Assembly (NCBI RefSeq): GCF_028689785.1
Contig: NZ_JAQVCN010000042.1
Location: 1-43,120 of the forward strand
Direction: 5' to 3'
Source of the DNA: Zoogloea sp.
Lineage (GTDB): Bacteria; Pseudomonadota; Gammaproteobacteria; Burkholderiales; Rhodocyclaceae
DNA: 43,120 nucleotides
Part shown: positions 15,800 to 24,484 of the stretch, piece after piece
Layout: the number at the start of each line of letters is the position of its first letter
Position numbering within the stretch: position 1 is the first letter of the stretch
Program-made: the position numbers and the translations under genes
The notes under the pieces: model-generated
Told to the model about the DNA's origin: nothing
The model's database searches: none
Seen by the model: only the letters and a program-made list of their open reading frames with translations

Positions 15800-16258
15800 A
15801 TGATCCAGCTCACTGTAAACGGCAAGGCCCACAAGGCGGATGTCGACGCCGACACCCCCCTGTTGTGGGCCCTGCGCGACACCCTCCTGCTCACCGGTAC
15901 CAAGTACGGCTGTGGGGCCGGCCTGTGCGGCGCCTGTACCGTGCATGTGAATGGCCAGCCCACCCGCTCCTGCATCACCCCGGTGTCCGATGTGGCGGGC
16001 AAGAAGATCACCACCATCGAGGCCGTCGATACCACTCGCGTCGGCAAGGCCGTGCAGGACGCCTGGCGCAAGCTCGACGTGGTGCAATGCGGCTACTGCC
16101 AGTCGGGTCAGATCATGTCTGCCGTGAATCTGCTCAGCACCAAGAAGAAACCCACCGACGCCGACATCGACGCCGCCATGACCGGCAACCTGTGCCGCTG
16201 TGCCACCTACGTGCGCATCCGGGCGGCCATCCACGAAGCCGCCAAGGCGCTGGCGTAA
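15800..16258 (+). CDS. Molybdenum hydroxylase small [2Fe-2S] subunit (IorA-like)
   Basis: The 152-residue iron-sulfur subunit carries electrons from the molybdenum site of the partner subunit. All eight cluster cysteines are visible: plant-type [2Fe-2S] ligands in [18 protein letters not shown] and C of TRSC, and the second cluster in QCGYCQSGQ and LCRCATY. ATG 15800 is preceded by AAGGGAGA; a TTG two codons upstream is a poorer start. The length is usual for IorA and related aldehyde or isoquinoline oxidoreductase subunits. It is the first gene of an operon with the catalytic subunit (13 nt later), xdhC and a MocA-like gene. No FAD subunit and no cytochrome c gene accompany it, so the final electron acceptor is unknown. 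Confidence 0.93.
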   Translation: MIQLTVNGKAHKADVDADTPLLWALRDTLLLTGTKYGCGAGLCGACTVHVNGQPTRSCITPVSDVAGKKITTIEAVDTTRVGKAVQDAWRKLDVVQCGYCQSGQIMSAVNLLSTKKKPTDADIDAAMTGNLCRCATYVRIRAAIHEAAKALA

Positions 16259-16271
16259 GGAGCCGACGATC

Positions 16272-18467
16272 ATGAACAACCCCATCCAGAACCTCTCCCG
16301 CCGTGGCTTCCTGCAAGGTGCCGCCGGCCTGACCCTGGGCCTGTCCCTGCCGGCCTTCGCCGCCAAGGCCGGTGCTGCTTCCGCCCAGGCCGCCGCCACC
16401 TCTTTCGAGCCCACGCCCTTCCTGCGCATCGGCGCCGACAACAGCGTGACGGTGCTCTCCAAGCACCTGGAAATGGGCCAGGGCACCTACACCGGCCTGG
16501 CCACCATCGTCGCCGAAGAGCTCGACGCCGCCTGGGTGCAGGTGAAGGTCGAGGGCGCCCCGGCCGACGCCAAGCGTTTCAACAACCTGGCCTTTGGCCC
16601 CATGCAGGGCACCGGCGGCAGCACCGCCATGGCCAACTCCTGGGAACAGCTGCGCCAGACCGGCGCCACTGCCCGGGCCATGCTGGTGTCGGCTGCAGCC
16701 AAGCGCTGGAACGTGCCCGCCGCCGAGATCACTGTCCGTGATGGCGTGCTCAGCCACGCCGCCAGCAAGCGCAAGGCCACCTTCGGCGAGCTGGCCGAAG
16801 CCGCCGCGGCCGAAGCCGTGCCCGCCAAGGTCAGCCTCAAGGACCCGAAGGACTTCCGCCTCATCGGCAAGCACGCCCCGCGCAAGGACAGCTTCGCCAA
16901 GACCAACGGCAGCGCCAAGTTTACCCAGGACGTGCACCTGCCCGGCATGCTGGTTGCAGTAGTGGCTCACTCGCCGCGATTCGGCGGCAAGCTCAAGTCC
17001 TTCGACGCACGCAAGGCCAAGGCCATCAAGGGCGTGGTGGATGTGGTGGCCGTTCCCACCGGCGTTGCGGTGCTGGCCACCGACACCTGGACGGCCAAGA
17101 AGGGCCGCGATGCCCTGAGCGTGGAATGGGACGACAGCACCGCCTTCAAGCTTGGCACTGCCGAGATGCAGGCCCTCTATCATGCCCTGGCCCAGAACCC
17201 CGGCCTGGTCGCCCGCAAGGAGGGCGATGCTCCCGCCGCACTGGCTGCCGCCGGCACCCGCACCATCAAGGCCAGCTATGACTTCCCCTATCTGGCCCAC
17301 GCTGCCATGGAGCCGATGAACTGCGTCGTCCAGCGCACGGCGGATGGTCTGGAGGTGTGGAATGGAGAACAGTTCCAGACCGTCGACCAGGGCGCCCTGG
17401 CCGCGATGTTCGGCCTTCCCCCCGAGAAAGTCGTCATCCACATGCTGTATGCCGGCGGCAGCTTTGGTCGGCGCGCCAGCACCCAGGTGGACTACATTCG
17501 CGAGGCGGCTTCCATTGTCAAGGTCAGCGGCACCACGGCACCGGTCAAGCTGGTGTGGATGCGTGAGGACGATACCAAGGCCGGTTACTATCGGCCCATG
17601 TTCCACCACGCCCTTGAGGCTAGCCTCGATGCCGCGGGCAACATCCAGGCCTGGCGTCACCGCCTGGTGGGGCAGTCCATTGCCAAGGGCTCGCCCTTCG
17701 AGGCCTTCATGATCAAGGATGGCGTGGACGGTCTGTCGGTGGAGGGGGCCTCCAACCTGCCCTATGCCATCCCCAACCTGCAGGTCGAGCTGACCACCCC
17801 GGCCGACATCCCGGTGCCGGTGCTGTGGTGGCGCTCGGTGGGCTCGACCCACACTGCCTATTCCACCGAGACCTTCCTCGACCGCCTGGCCGCCGCAGGG
17901 AAGCAGGACCCGGTGGCCCTGCGCCTCAAGCTCCTCGAAAAGCACCCGCGCCATTCGGCCGTGCTGCGTCTGGCCGCCGACAAGGCCGGCTGGGGCACGC
18001 CCCTGGCCAAGGGCAAGCTCGGCGAGCGCCGCGGCCGCGGGGTGGCGGTGCATGAATCCTTCCACTCCTTCGTGGCCCAGGTGGCCGAGGTGACGGTGGC
18101 GGCGGACGGCAGCATCAAGGTAGACCGCATCGTCGCCGCCGTGGATTGCGGCATGGCCATCAACCCGGACAACGTGCGGGCCCAGGTGGAAGGTTCGGTG
18201 GGCTTTGCCCTGTCGGCGGCCCTGCATGGCGAGATCACCCTCAAGGACGGTGTGGTGGAGCAGGGCAATTTTGGCGAGTACGCCCCGATCCGCATCAACG
18301 AGATGCCGAAGGTGGAAGTGCACATCGTCGCCTCCGCCGAAAAGCCGACCGGCATCGGTGAGCCCGGCGTGCCCCCCACGGCACCGGCGGTGGCCAACGC
18401 CATTGCCGCGGCCACCGGCAAGTGGGTCACCCGCATGCCTTTCCTCACCGATGCGCTGAAGGCCTGA
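16272..18467 (+). CDS. Molybdenum hydroxylase large subunit, Tat-exported (IorB-like)
   Basis: This 731-residue catalytic subunit of the xanthine dehydrogenase superfamily binds molybdopterin cytosine dinucleotide in related enzymes and hydroxylates aldehydes or N-heterocycles. The start at 16272 has AAGGAG upstream, overlapping the small-subunit stop. The N-terminus is a twin-arginine signal ([18 protein letters not shown]), so the folded heterodimer is probably exported to the periplasm. Recognisable motifs are [18 protein letters not shown] near residue 65, GGSFGRRAS near 400 and the active-site GIGEPGVPP near 695, with Glu about 697 as the catalytic base. The length and organisation match IorB and two-subunit bacterial aldehyde oxidoreductases. 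The substrate cannot be fixed from sequence; the neighbouring YqhC-like regulator favours an aldehyde. Confidence 0.92.
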   Translation: MNNPIQNLSRRGFLQGAAGLTLGLSLPAFAAKAGAASAQAAATSFEPTPFLRIGADNSVTVLSKHLEMGQGTYTGLATIVAEELDAAWVQVKVEGAPADAKRFNNLAFGPMQGTGGSTAMANSWEQLRQTGATARAMLVSAAAKRWNVPAAEITVRDGVLSHAASKRKATFGELAEAAAAEAVPAKVSLKDPKDFRLIGKHAPRKDSFAKTNGSAKFTQDVHLPGMLVAVVAHSPRFGGKLKSFDARKAKAIKGVVDVVAVPTGVAVLATDTWTAKKGRDALSVEWDDSTAFKLGTAEMQALYHALAQNPGLVARKEGDAPAALAAAGTRTIKASYDFPYLAHAAMEPMNCVVQRTADGLEVWNGEQFQTVDQGALAAMFGLPPEKVVIHMLYAGGSFGRRASTQVDYIREAASIVKVSGTTAPVKLVWMREDDTKAGYYRPMFHHALEASLDAAGNIQAWRHRLVGQSIAKGSPFEAFMIKDGVDGLSVEGASNLPYAIPNLQVELTTPADIPVPVLWWRSVGSTHTAYSTETFLDRLAAAGKQDPVALRLKLLEKHPRHSAVLRLAADKAGWGTPLAKGKLGERRGRGVAVHESFHSFVAQVAEVTVAADGSIKVDRIVAAVDCGMAINPDNVRAQVEGSVGFALSAALHGEITLKDGVVEQGNFGEYAPIRINEMPKVEVHIVASAEKPTGIGEPGVPPTAPAVANAIAAATGKWVTRMPFLTDALKA

Positions 18468-18476
18468 GATGCTTCA

Positions 18477-18546
18477 GCCCCCACGCTCACTGTGTTCGCT
18501 GCCCCCCGAGGGGGCGCAGGCCTTCCTTGGGACGGCCCGGCGGGAG
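18477..18546. repeat. Dispersed betaproteobacterial intergenic repeat with GC hairpin
   Basis: The gap between the hydroxylase and xdhC genes is almost entirely a sequence I recognise as a common intergenic repeat of beta-proteobacterial genomes (CCCCCACGCTCACTGTGTTC, then a GCCCCC-CGA-GGGGGC hairpin at 18501-18515, then a CTTCCTTGGGACGGCCCGG end). No T-run follows the hairpin. Its 3' edge provides the GGGAGG ribosome binding site of xdhC. Recognition is from memory of genome sequences, not from a search. Confidence 0.65.
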
Positions 18547-18551
18547 GCCTG

Positions 18552-19550
18552 ATGGATAGCCAGGATCTGCAAGTACTGGCGGCGGTGCGCCGCTGGCGGG
18601 CCGAGGGGCACCGGGTGGCGCTGGTCACCGTGGCCCGCACCTGGGGCTCGGCGCCCCGTCCGGCGGGGGCCTGGATGGCCCTGCGTGATGATGGTCGGGT
18701 GCAGGGCTCGGTGTCGGGCGGCTGCATCGAGGACGACATGATCGCTCGCATGCTGGATGGTCGCATCGGCGGCAGACAGCCCTTTGTGCTCACCTATGGA
18801 GTCACCCGGGACGAGGCCAACCGTTTTGGCCTGCCCTGTGGCGGCACCCTGGAGCTGGTGGTCGAACCGGCCCCGGACCACGCCCTGCTGGCCGATCTGG
18901 CCGCGCGCCTGGAAGGGGGCCAGCTGGTGCGCCGGGAGGTCGATCTGGCCGATGGCCAGGTGCGCATTTTCGATGCTTGTCGGGGTGAGGCCATGCATTG
19001 GGACGGCCAGCGCCTGGCCACCCTGCATGGCCCCCATTGGCGCCTGCTCATCATCGGTGCCGGGCAGATCTCCCGCTATCTGGCGTCCATGGCCCAGGCC
19101 CTGGATTACGCGGTGACGGTGTGCGACCCGCGGGAGGAATATTCCGTTGAATGGGACGTGCCCGGCGCCACCCTGGTGGCCGGTATGCCCGACGACGTGG
19201 TGATTGCCATGGCGCCCGACCCCCACAGTGCCATCGTGGCCCTGACCCACGACCCCAAGCTCGACGACATGGCCCTGCTGGAGGCCCTCAAGTCGCCGGC
19301 CTTCTATGTGGGGGCCCTCGGCTCACGGGTCAATAACACCACCCGCAAGGCGCGCCTGCTCGAATACTTCGACCTCTCCGAGGATGAGGTCGGGCGCCTG
19401 CATGGCCCGGTGGGGCTGCACATTGGCAGCCGTACTCCGCCGGAGATCGCCATCTCCATCCTGGCCGAGATGACCGCCGTGAAGAACGGTGTGAGCGTCG
19501 CCCGCACGGAGCCGGCCTGCCCGGCCAGCGCCGGCTGCGGCGTGCGCTGA
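18552..19550 (+). CDS. xdhC: XdhC/CoxI family molybdenum cofactor insertion chaperone
   Basis: This 332-residue protein matures molybdenum hydroxylases: in known systems XdhC binds the cofactor, promotes its sulfuration and inserts it into the large subunit. The N-terminal XdhC/CoxI domain shows [18 protein letters not shown] and [11 protein letters not shown]. The C-terminal Rossmann-like XdhC_C domain shows [14 protein letters not shown] near residue 170, and [19 protein letters not shown], then [20 protein letters not shown] near the end. The start at 18552 follows GGGAGG and gives the usual N-terminus; an in-frame start at 18492 would lie inside the repeat. It is the third gene of the operon, 3 nt before the cytidylyltransferase gene, and serves the enzyme encoded upstream. 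Confidence 0.93.
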   Translation: MDSQDLQVLAAVRRWRAEGHRVALVTVARTWGSAPRPAGAWMALRDDGRVQGSVSGGCIEDDMIARMLDGRIGGRQPFVLTYGVTRDEANRFGLPCGGTLELVVEPAPDHALLADLAARLEGGQLVRREVDLADGQVRIFDACRGEAMHWDGQRLATLHGPHWRLLIIGAGQISRYLASMAQALDYAVTVCDPREEYSVEWDVPGATLVAGMPDDVVIAMAPDPHSAIVALTHDPKLDDMALLEALKSPAFYVGALGSRVNNTTRKARLLEYFDLSEDEVGRLHGPVGLHIGSRTPPEIAISILAEMTAVKNGVSVARTEPACPASAGCGVR

Positions 19551-19553
19551 GGC

Positions 19554-20126
19554 ATGGGGCCGATCATCGGCCTGCTGCTGGCGGCCGGGCAGGGGCGGCG
19601 TTTCGGCAGTGACAAGCTGCTGCACCCGCTCGCAGACGGCACACCCATGGCCTTGGCGGCAGCCCGTCGTCTGAAGGCCGCCTGCCCGAGCTGCATTGCC
19701 GTGCTGCGCCCGGAGCAGACCGTGCTGGCCAACTTGCTGGCCGCGGAAGGGCTGGGTACGGTGCTGTGCGCCGATGCCCGTGATGGCATGGGCCACAGCC
19801 TGGCGGCCGGGGTGGCCGCCAGCCCCGCCGCTGGCGGCTGGCTGGTGGCCCTGGGCGACATGCCCTTCATCGAACCTCACACCCTGCGCCAGGTGGCCGG
19901 CGCGCTGGAGGCCGGCGCCACCCTGGCGGCGCCCTGGTTCAAGGGGCAGCGCGGCCATCCGGTGGGTTTTGCTGCGTGCTGGCGTGAGGGCCTGCTGGCT
20001 CTGGCCGGCGACGCCGGCGCCCGGGACATCCTCGGTGGGCATCCCGAGGCCCTGCGGAGGATCGACACCACCGACCCCGGTGTGCTGCGCGACGTGGATA
20101 CGCCGCAGGATCTCGCTCCGGGCTGA
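19554..20126 (+). CDS. MocA-like nucleotidyltransferase for molybdenum cofactor
   Basis: This 190-residue protein has a MobA-like NTP-transferase fold. The N-terminal nucleotide-binding signature LLLAAGQGRRFGSDKLLHPL lies near residues 7-26, the Mg-binding region ALGDMPFI near 104 and RGHPVGF near 131. In the family, MocA adds CMP to molybdopterin to make the cytosine dinucleotide form used by aldehyde-oxidising hydroxylases, whereas MobA adds GMP. The position next to xdhC and an IorAB-type enzyme favours the MocA role. It starts 3 nt after xdhC. Its last codons (A-P-G-stop) form one arm of an 11-bp inverted repeat shared with the convergent gene. Confidence 0.9.
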   Translation: MGPIIGLLLAAGQGRRFGSDKLLHPLADGTPMALAAARRLKAACPSCIAVLRPEQTVLANLLAAEGLGTVLCADARDGMGHSLAAGVAASPAAGGWLVALGDMPFIEPHTLRQVAGALEAGATLAAPWFKGQRGHPVGFAACWREGLLALAGDAGARDILGGHPEALRRIDTTDPGVLRDVDTPQDLAPG

Positions 20127-20147
20127 GCCCGGGCGTTCAGCCCGGAG
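20116..20147. terminator. Bidirectional hairpin formed by the 3' ends of two convergent genes
   Basis: CTCCGGGCTGA (20116-20126) and its exact reverse complement (20137-20147) are separated by 10 nt. Each arm encodes the final Pro-Gly-stop of one gene, with both stop codons inside the stem. Transcripts from either strand could fold the same 11-bp hairpin. No T-run follows on either side, so intrinsic termination is not assured; 3'-end protection is an alternative. Confidence 0.5.
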
Positions 20148-20655
20148 TCGACAGCCAGCGGGCCAGGGCGGCGAACAGCAGGTCAGGCTCGACCGGCTTG
20201 GCGACAAAATCATTCATGCCGGACTGCAGGCAGCGCTGTCGGTCTTCGTCGAAGGCATTGGCCGTCATGGCGATGATCGGTGTGGTCTGGTGGTGGGGCA
20301 GGGTGCGGATCAGCGCGGTGGCCTCTAGGCCGCCCATCTCCGGCATCTGCATGTCCATCAGGATCAGGGCGTAGTGGGTGCCGGCGGCGCGCTCCACGGC
20401 CAGCCGGCCGTTGGCGGCCACGTCCACCTGCAGGCCGGATTCGCTCAACAGCTCCAGCGCCACTTCCTGGTTCACCAGATCGTCCTCGACCAACAGCACC
20501 CGGGCACCGGCGTGCAGGCGCCGGATACTCTCCTCGGCGGTGGCGCAGATGAGGTCCGGGCCCGGGGCCGGCTGTTCGCCGAGACCCAGGCGAGCGGTGA
20601 ACCAGAAGGTGCTGCCCACGCCGGGCGTGCTGTCCATCCCGGCGTCACCCCCCAT
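20137..20655 (-). pseudogene. 3' remnant of a hybrid histidine kinase gene (end of HATPase domain plus receiver)
   Basis: The visible 172 residues start with [19 protein letters not shown], the last part of a kinase ATPase domain (normally preceded by about 500 residues of sensor, HisKA and N/G boxes). They continue into a complete receiver with VLLVEDD, phospho-Asp near 101 (LILMDMQMP), MTANAF and FVAKPVE. Everything upstream is missing: the reading frame runs directly into the ATPase gene at 20655. Homology to the kinase may begin a few codons before the ATG (P-L-A-R-L). ATG 20655 overlaps the ATPase stop by one base (TGATG), so the remnant could still be translated by coupling as a receiver-only protein. 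I call it a truncated gene; whether the receiver works is unknown. Confidence 0.8.
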
Positions 20656-22616
20656 CAGGCGGGCCAGGGGCCGCGGCGCACGTGTTCGCGCAGGGCTTCG
20701 TAGCTCGCATCGGCGACGATCAGGCTTTGCAGCGGGCGGTCGATGTCGATGAGTTCGTGAATGGCAACGCGGCCCTTGTAGCCGCTGTCGTAGCAGTTGC
20801 GGCAGCCGCGCCCGCGGGCCAGCATCACCTGGCCGCGGCGCTGCCATTCAAAGCGCTCCACCAGCTCGGGGGGGGCGATGTAGGTGCTGCGGCACTCGGG
20901 GCAGATGCGCCGCACCAGGCGCTGAGCCATCACGCCGATCAGGGCCGAGGACAGCAGGTAGGGTTCGACGCCCATGTCCACCAGCCGCGCCACCGCGCCG
21001 ATGGCGTCGTTGGTATGCAGGGTGGACAGCACCAGGTGGCCGGTGAGGGCGGCCTGTACGGCGATCTCGGCGGTCTGACGGTCGCGGATCTCGCCCACCA
21101 TGATGATGTCCGGGTCCTGGCGCAGGACGTGGCGCAGGATCCGCGGAAAGGTCAGCCCGACGGCCTCGTTCACCTGGTTCTGATTGATGATGTCGAGCTG
21201 GTACTCCACCGGATCTTCGATGGTGACGATGTTCTTCTCGATGCTGCGCAGGTGGTCGATGGCGCCGTAGAGGGTGGTGGTCTTGCCGCTGCCGGTGGGG
21301 CCGGTGACCAGCAGCAGGCCATGGCTGCGCCCGAGCAGGCGGCGGAAGCGGCCGAGGTTGCCTTCGGCCAGGCCGAGGCGGTGCAGGTCGAGCACGGTGC
21401 TGCCCTTGTCCAGCACCCGCAGCACCACCTTTTCGCCATAGATGCCGGGCAGGGACGAGAAGCGCAGGTCTACGGTGCGGCCCTGGGTGGACACCTGGAT
21501 GCGGCCGTCCTGGGGCAGGCGGCGTTCGGCGATGTCCAGATTGGCCATCACCTTGAGGCGTGAGATCAGGGCCGGAAAGAGATCGGGCCGCGGGTTCATG
21601 ACCTCGTAGAGAACCCCGTCGATTCGGAAGCGCACCCGCGCCTTGGCCCGGAACAGCTCCAGGTGGATGTCGCTGGCGTTGTCGTGGATGGCGCGCTGGA
21701 TGATGGAGTTGACCAGGTTGATCACCGGGCTGCCGGCGGCCAGCTCGTCGATGGTGTTGGCGTCGCCGGCGTGGCCGCCGTTCTCCACCAGCTCCAGGTC
21801 CATGGCCTTGCCGTCGATCAGGTCGGGGTCGTAGGCCGAGCCCGAGTAGGCCTCGAAGAGACTCTTCTGGATGGCGTCGGCCGCGGCCAGCACCCAGCGC
21901 AAGCGGCAGCCGCTGGCCCGCTCGATCTCGTCGGCCACCGGCATCGACTGGGGGTCGGTGGTGGCCAGGGTGAGCTCGTTGCCGACCCGGAACATGGGCA
22001 GCACGCCCAGGCGGCGCGCCATGTCCTGGGGCAGGGCTTCGGCGATGCTGGGGTCGAAGAGGCCCGGGCGCATGGCCAGGTAGGGGACGCCCAGTTGCAG
22101 GGACAGGGCCTGCAGCAGTTCGTGTTCGGGGACCCAGCCCTTTTCGATGAGGATGCGCCCGATGCGCAGGCCGAGCTGGCGCTGCAGGCGGGCAGCTTCG
22201 GCCAGTTGCTCGGTGGTGGCCAGGCCGCGTTCGATCAGGATGTCACCGAGGCGCGGGTTGCCGCTGGTGACTGGCGGAGTGCTTGCGGCGTCGCTGGTGC
22301 CGCTGTCGAAGACTTCGAGCCGCTGGTTCAGGCCGGTGGCCAGCAGGATGTCGGCGATCAGCGGGTTGGGCGCGTTCAGGCGCAGCCAGCCGCCCAGCCC
22401 GGCCACACGGGCGCTGCAGGCGAGGAGCTGAGCGAGGGCCTGGCTGGACAGCAGGGTGACCTTGCCCAGGTCGAGCACCACCCGCAGTTCGTGGCTGGTG
22501 ATGCAGGCCTCGATGGCCGTGCCGAGGTTGCCCACGGCCCCGCCGTCGTGCAGTGCGCCTTCGGGCGCGAGGTAGGTGAGGGTGCCCGCGCGGGTGCGGA
22601 CGATGTCCTTACTGAT
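20655..22616 (-). CDS. STAS-MshEN-GspE/PilB-type ATPase fusion, C-terminally truncated
   Basis: Domains in the frame from 22616 (653 residues): a STAS-like domain 7-105 ([20 protein letters not shown], with the conserved phosphorylatable Ser at about 58); an MshEN domain with two tandem c-di-GMP-type motifs ([11 protein letters not shown] starting near 122 and [11 protein letters not shown] near 151); a secretion/pilus ATPase with Walker [10 protein letters not shown] (439-447), Asp box [10 protein letters not shown], Walker [13 protein letters not shown], His box TLHTND and a tetra-Cys zinc site (C572, C575, C605, C608). The ATPase ends abruptly after [11 protein letters not shown], about 30 residues before the usual end. 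No ATG or GTG opens the STAS domain. ATC at 22616 has GGGAG at ideal spacing, whereas the first GTG (22535) would delete the first STAS strands. The gene overlaps the HD-GYP gene by 8 nt. No other pilus or secretion genes are in the window. Confidence 0.85.
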   Translation of the reverse strand: MSKDIVRTRAGTLTYLAPEGALHDGGAVGNLGTAIEACITSHELRVVLDLGKVTLLSSQALAQLLACSARVAGLGGWLRLNAPNPLIADILLATGLNQRLEVFDSGTSDAASTPPVTSGNPRLGDILIERGLATTEQLAEAARLQRQLGLRIGRILIEKGWVPEHELLQALSLQLGVPYLAMRPGLFDPSIAEALPQDMARRLGVLPMFRVGNELTLATTDPQSMPVADEIERASGCRLRWVLAAADAIQKSLFEAYSGSAYDPDLIDGKAMDLELVENGGHAGDANTIDELAAGSPVINLVNSIIQRAIHDNASDIHLELFRAKARVRFRIDGVLYEVMNPRPDLFPALISRLKVMANLDIAERRLPQDGRIQVSTQGRTVDLRFSSLPGIYGEKVVLRVLDKGSTVLDLHRLGLAEGNLGRFRRLLGRSHGLLLVTGPTGSGKTTTLYGAIDHLRSIEKNIVTIEDPVEYQLDIINQNQVNEAVGLTFPRILRHVLRQDPDIIMVGEIRDRQTAEIAVQAALTGHLVLSTLHTNDAIGAVARLVDMGVEPYLLSSALIGVMAQRLVRRICPECRSTYIAPPELVERFEWQRRGQVMLARGRGCRNCYDSGYKGRVAIHELIDIDRPLQSLIVADASYEALREHVRRGPWPA

Positions 22617-24111
22617 CGTCCCACTCCCGTCGCACGCCCAGGCGCATCAGCAGCGCCGGATCGTCGTCGCAGATGCGCAGGAAGACGTCGAGGAGCTCCG
22701 GGTCGAGTTGGGTGCCACTGACCCGCGTCATCTCCTTGACCGCCGCTTCGTGGGTGCTGCCGGCCCGGTAGGCGCGGGAGCTGGTGATGCTGTCGTAGGT
22801 GTCAGCAACGGCGATGACGCGCGCCAACAGGGGGATGTTGGTGCCCCGCAGGCCATGGGGGTAGCCGGTGCCGTCGAACTTTTCCTGGTGGTGCCGGGCG
22901 CCGTCGATGGCGCCCTTGAGGCGGTCCACGTGGCGCAGGATCTCGTAGGAGCGCTCGGGGTGTACCTTGATGAAAGTGTATTCGTCGGCGGTCAGGCGGC
23001 CAGGCTTGCACAGCACCGCGTCGGGAATGCCGATCTTGCCGACGTCGTGGAGCAGGGAGCCCCAGTGCAGGTTCTCCATCTCTTCGCTGCGCAGGCGGAG
23101 GCCCTGGCCGAGGCGCATGGACAGCAGGTGCACCCGCTCGGAGTGGCCGCGGGTGTACGGGTCCTTGGCCTCCACGGCTTCGATGAGGGCTGCCGCCATC
23201 TGCTCCGTGAAGCGCCGCATCTCGGCGAACATGCCCTGCATGTGCATCACGTTGGCGATCTGGTGGGCCATCACCTCGCCCAGGCGCCGGTCGCTGTTGG
23301 AGAAGTCGGTCTTGTCGTCGTGGTTGAGCAGCACCAGCATGGCCGGCATGTCGAGGCCCTGGAACACCGGGCAGGCCAGCACCTTGTAGGGCATGTCGGT
23401 GAAGATGTAGGCGCGCCGTGGGTCTGGCCGGTCGTTGATGACGATGGTGGTGCGGCTGGAGGCAACGAAGCGGAACAGGTCGCCGCGCATTTCCACCAGA
23501 ACCAGGTCCAGGTTGTGGATGGGCTTGCTGAGGTTGGTGGCGGCGATGGTGACGTTGTCCGCCGGGCGGACGAAACAGGCCACATCGGCGTTGAGCTGCT
23601 CGGCGCAGCTCTGCAGCAGATCCTGCAGCACCTCGGTGCCCAAGTCCTGGTTGGCCAGGTGCCGGTCGATCTCGTAGACCAGGTGCAGTTCTTCGTAGCG
23701 CTCGGCCAGCTCGCCGGCCAGCTGGTCCATCTCGGCGTTGAGGTGGGTGGCGTCGTCGAGGGCGGCGGCCACGTCGTCCATGGCGTCGGAGAGGGCGTCG
23801 AGTTCGATGTCGGTGGGGGCTTCGCCGGCCTTCGCCATGGCCAGCAGCCAGCCGTCGCCGCCAGCCTCGGGCAGGGCTACGCTGCGGGTGAACAGGTCAC
23901 CGGCCGGGGTCGGCTGGCGCTGCATGCCGGGGGGGCGGGCCGGGGGAGCCGCGGACAGGCTGGCGAGGGCCTCGGCGAGGCGGCCGTCGCTGCTGCCGGG
24001 CCACACCAGGCCGGCCTCGGGGCTGCCGATGCCCACCGTGAAGCGCTCTCCGGCGCTGTGCTGGAGCCAGCGCCCGTAGCGGGCCACGCCGGCGGTTCGG
24101 GCGTCAGACAT
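22609..24111 (-). CDS. GAF-HD-GYP domain protein (probable c-di-GMP phosphodiesterase)
   Basis: This 500-residue cytoplasmic protein has a poorly conserved N-terminus (1-105), a coiled coil about 106-145, a GAF-like domain about 145-295 and an HD-GYP domain 300-480. Key motifs are HSERVH (323), HDVGKIGIPDAVL (355), HPERSYEIL (384), HHQEKFDGTGYPHGLRG (407-423) and VIAVADTYDSITS. In known proteins these residues bind iron or manganese and hydrolyse c-di-GMP. Start 24111 (MSDARTAG) lies inside the end of the receiver gene (8-nt overlap) behind GGAGAAGAAG. A longer in-frame start at 24225 would be within that gene and is rejected. The operon places it directly before an ATPase with an MshEN domain that may bind c-di-GMP. 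Confidence 0.92.
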   Translation of the reverse strand: MSDARTAGVARYGRWLQHSAGERFTVGIGSPEAGLVWPGSSDGRLAEALASLSAAPPARPPGMQRQPTPAGDLFTRSVALPEAGGDGWLLAMAKAGEAPTDIELDALSDAMDDVAAALDDATHLNAEMDQLAGELAERYEELHLVYEIDRHLANQDLGTEVLQDLLQSCAEQLNADVACFVRPADNVTIAATNLSKPIHNLDLVLVEMRGDLFRFVASSRTTIVINDRPDPRRAYIFTDMPYKVLACPVFQGLDMPAMLVLLNHDDKTDFSNSDRRLGEVMAHQIANVMHMQGMFAEMRRFTEQMAAALIEAVEAKDPYTRGHSERVHLLSMRLGQGLRLRSEEMENLHWGSLLHDVGKIGIPDAVLCKPGRLTADEYTFIKVHPERSYEILRHVDRLKGAIDGARHHQEKFDGTGYPHGLRGTNIPLLARVIAVADTYDSITSSRAYRAGSTHEAAVKEMTRVSGTQLDPELLDVFLRICDDDPALLMRLGVRREWDDQ

Positions 24112-24484
24112 GCTTCTTCTCCGGGCTGAGCATCTGGGCGAGAAGGGCGGCGATGCGGCGTGGGCTGACCGGTTTTTCGAGGAACTCGATGCCCCCCAGG
24201 GCCTGGGCCCAGGCGCGTTGGTCACGGGCGGTCATCGAGGTCATCACCAGGATCGGAAAGGGGCGGGTGGGGTAGCGGGCATGGAGTTCGTGGCACAGGG
24301 CCTCGCCGCCCATGCCGGGCATCTGGATGTCGGTGATCATTACGTCGGGGGGATTGGCGGCGATGGCCCGCAGGGCTTCGGCGCCGTCCTGGGCGGCTTC
24401 GATGCTCCAGCCTTCCCGGGCCAGGCTGACGCGCAGCACCCGGGCTACGTGGGGTTCGTCGTCAACGACGAGCAGACGTTTCAT
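24104..24484 (-). CDS. Single-domain response regulator (CheY-like receiver)
   Basis: This 126-residue receiver with no output domain opens LLVVDDEPHVARVL, with phospho-Asp D52 (VMITDIQMPGMGG), Thr/Ser switch region VMTSMTA and Lys in FLEKPVS. It overlaps the upstream sensor kinase gene by 4 nt (ATGA) and the downstream HD-GYP gene by 8 nt, so the three products are probably made in linked amounts. It likely accepts phosphate from that kinase and passes the signal by protein contact, perhaps to the HD-GYP protein, which has no receiver of its own. That target is inference. Confidence 0.92.
   Translation of the reverse strand: MKRLLVVDDEPHVARVLRVSLAREGWSIEAAQDGAEALRAIAANPPDVMITDIQMPGMGGEALCHELHARYPTRPFPILVMTSMTARDQRAWAQALGGIEFLEKPVSPRRIAALLAQMLSPEKKHV

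Noticed and set aside
16134-18323. 729-codon minus-strand frame opposite the molybdenum hydroxylase gene
   Set aside because: Low-complexity Gly/His/Leu-rich translation typical of antisense shadow; the plus-strand frame has Tat signal and active-site motifs.
20656-20847. Upstream extension of the receiver-remnant frame
   Set aside because: The Arg/Pro-rich translation before the LMGG motif is the out-of-frame reading of the ATPase gene, not kinase sequence.
22860-22900. HHQ instead of HHH/HHE at the metal site of the HD-GYP protein, as a sign of inactivity
   Set aside because: HHQE variants appear among HD-GYP proteins as far as I recall, and the other ligand motifs are intact, so no defect is claimed.
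22576-24129. 517-codon plus-strand frame opposite the HD-GYP gene
   Set aside because: Val/Gly/His-rich shadow translation without domains; the opposite strand encodes intact GAF and HD-GYP motifs.
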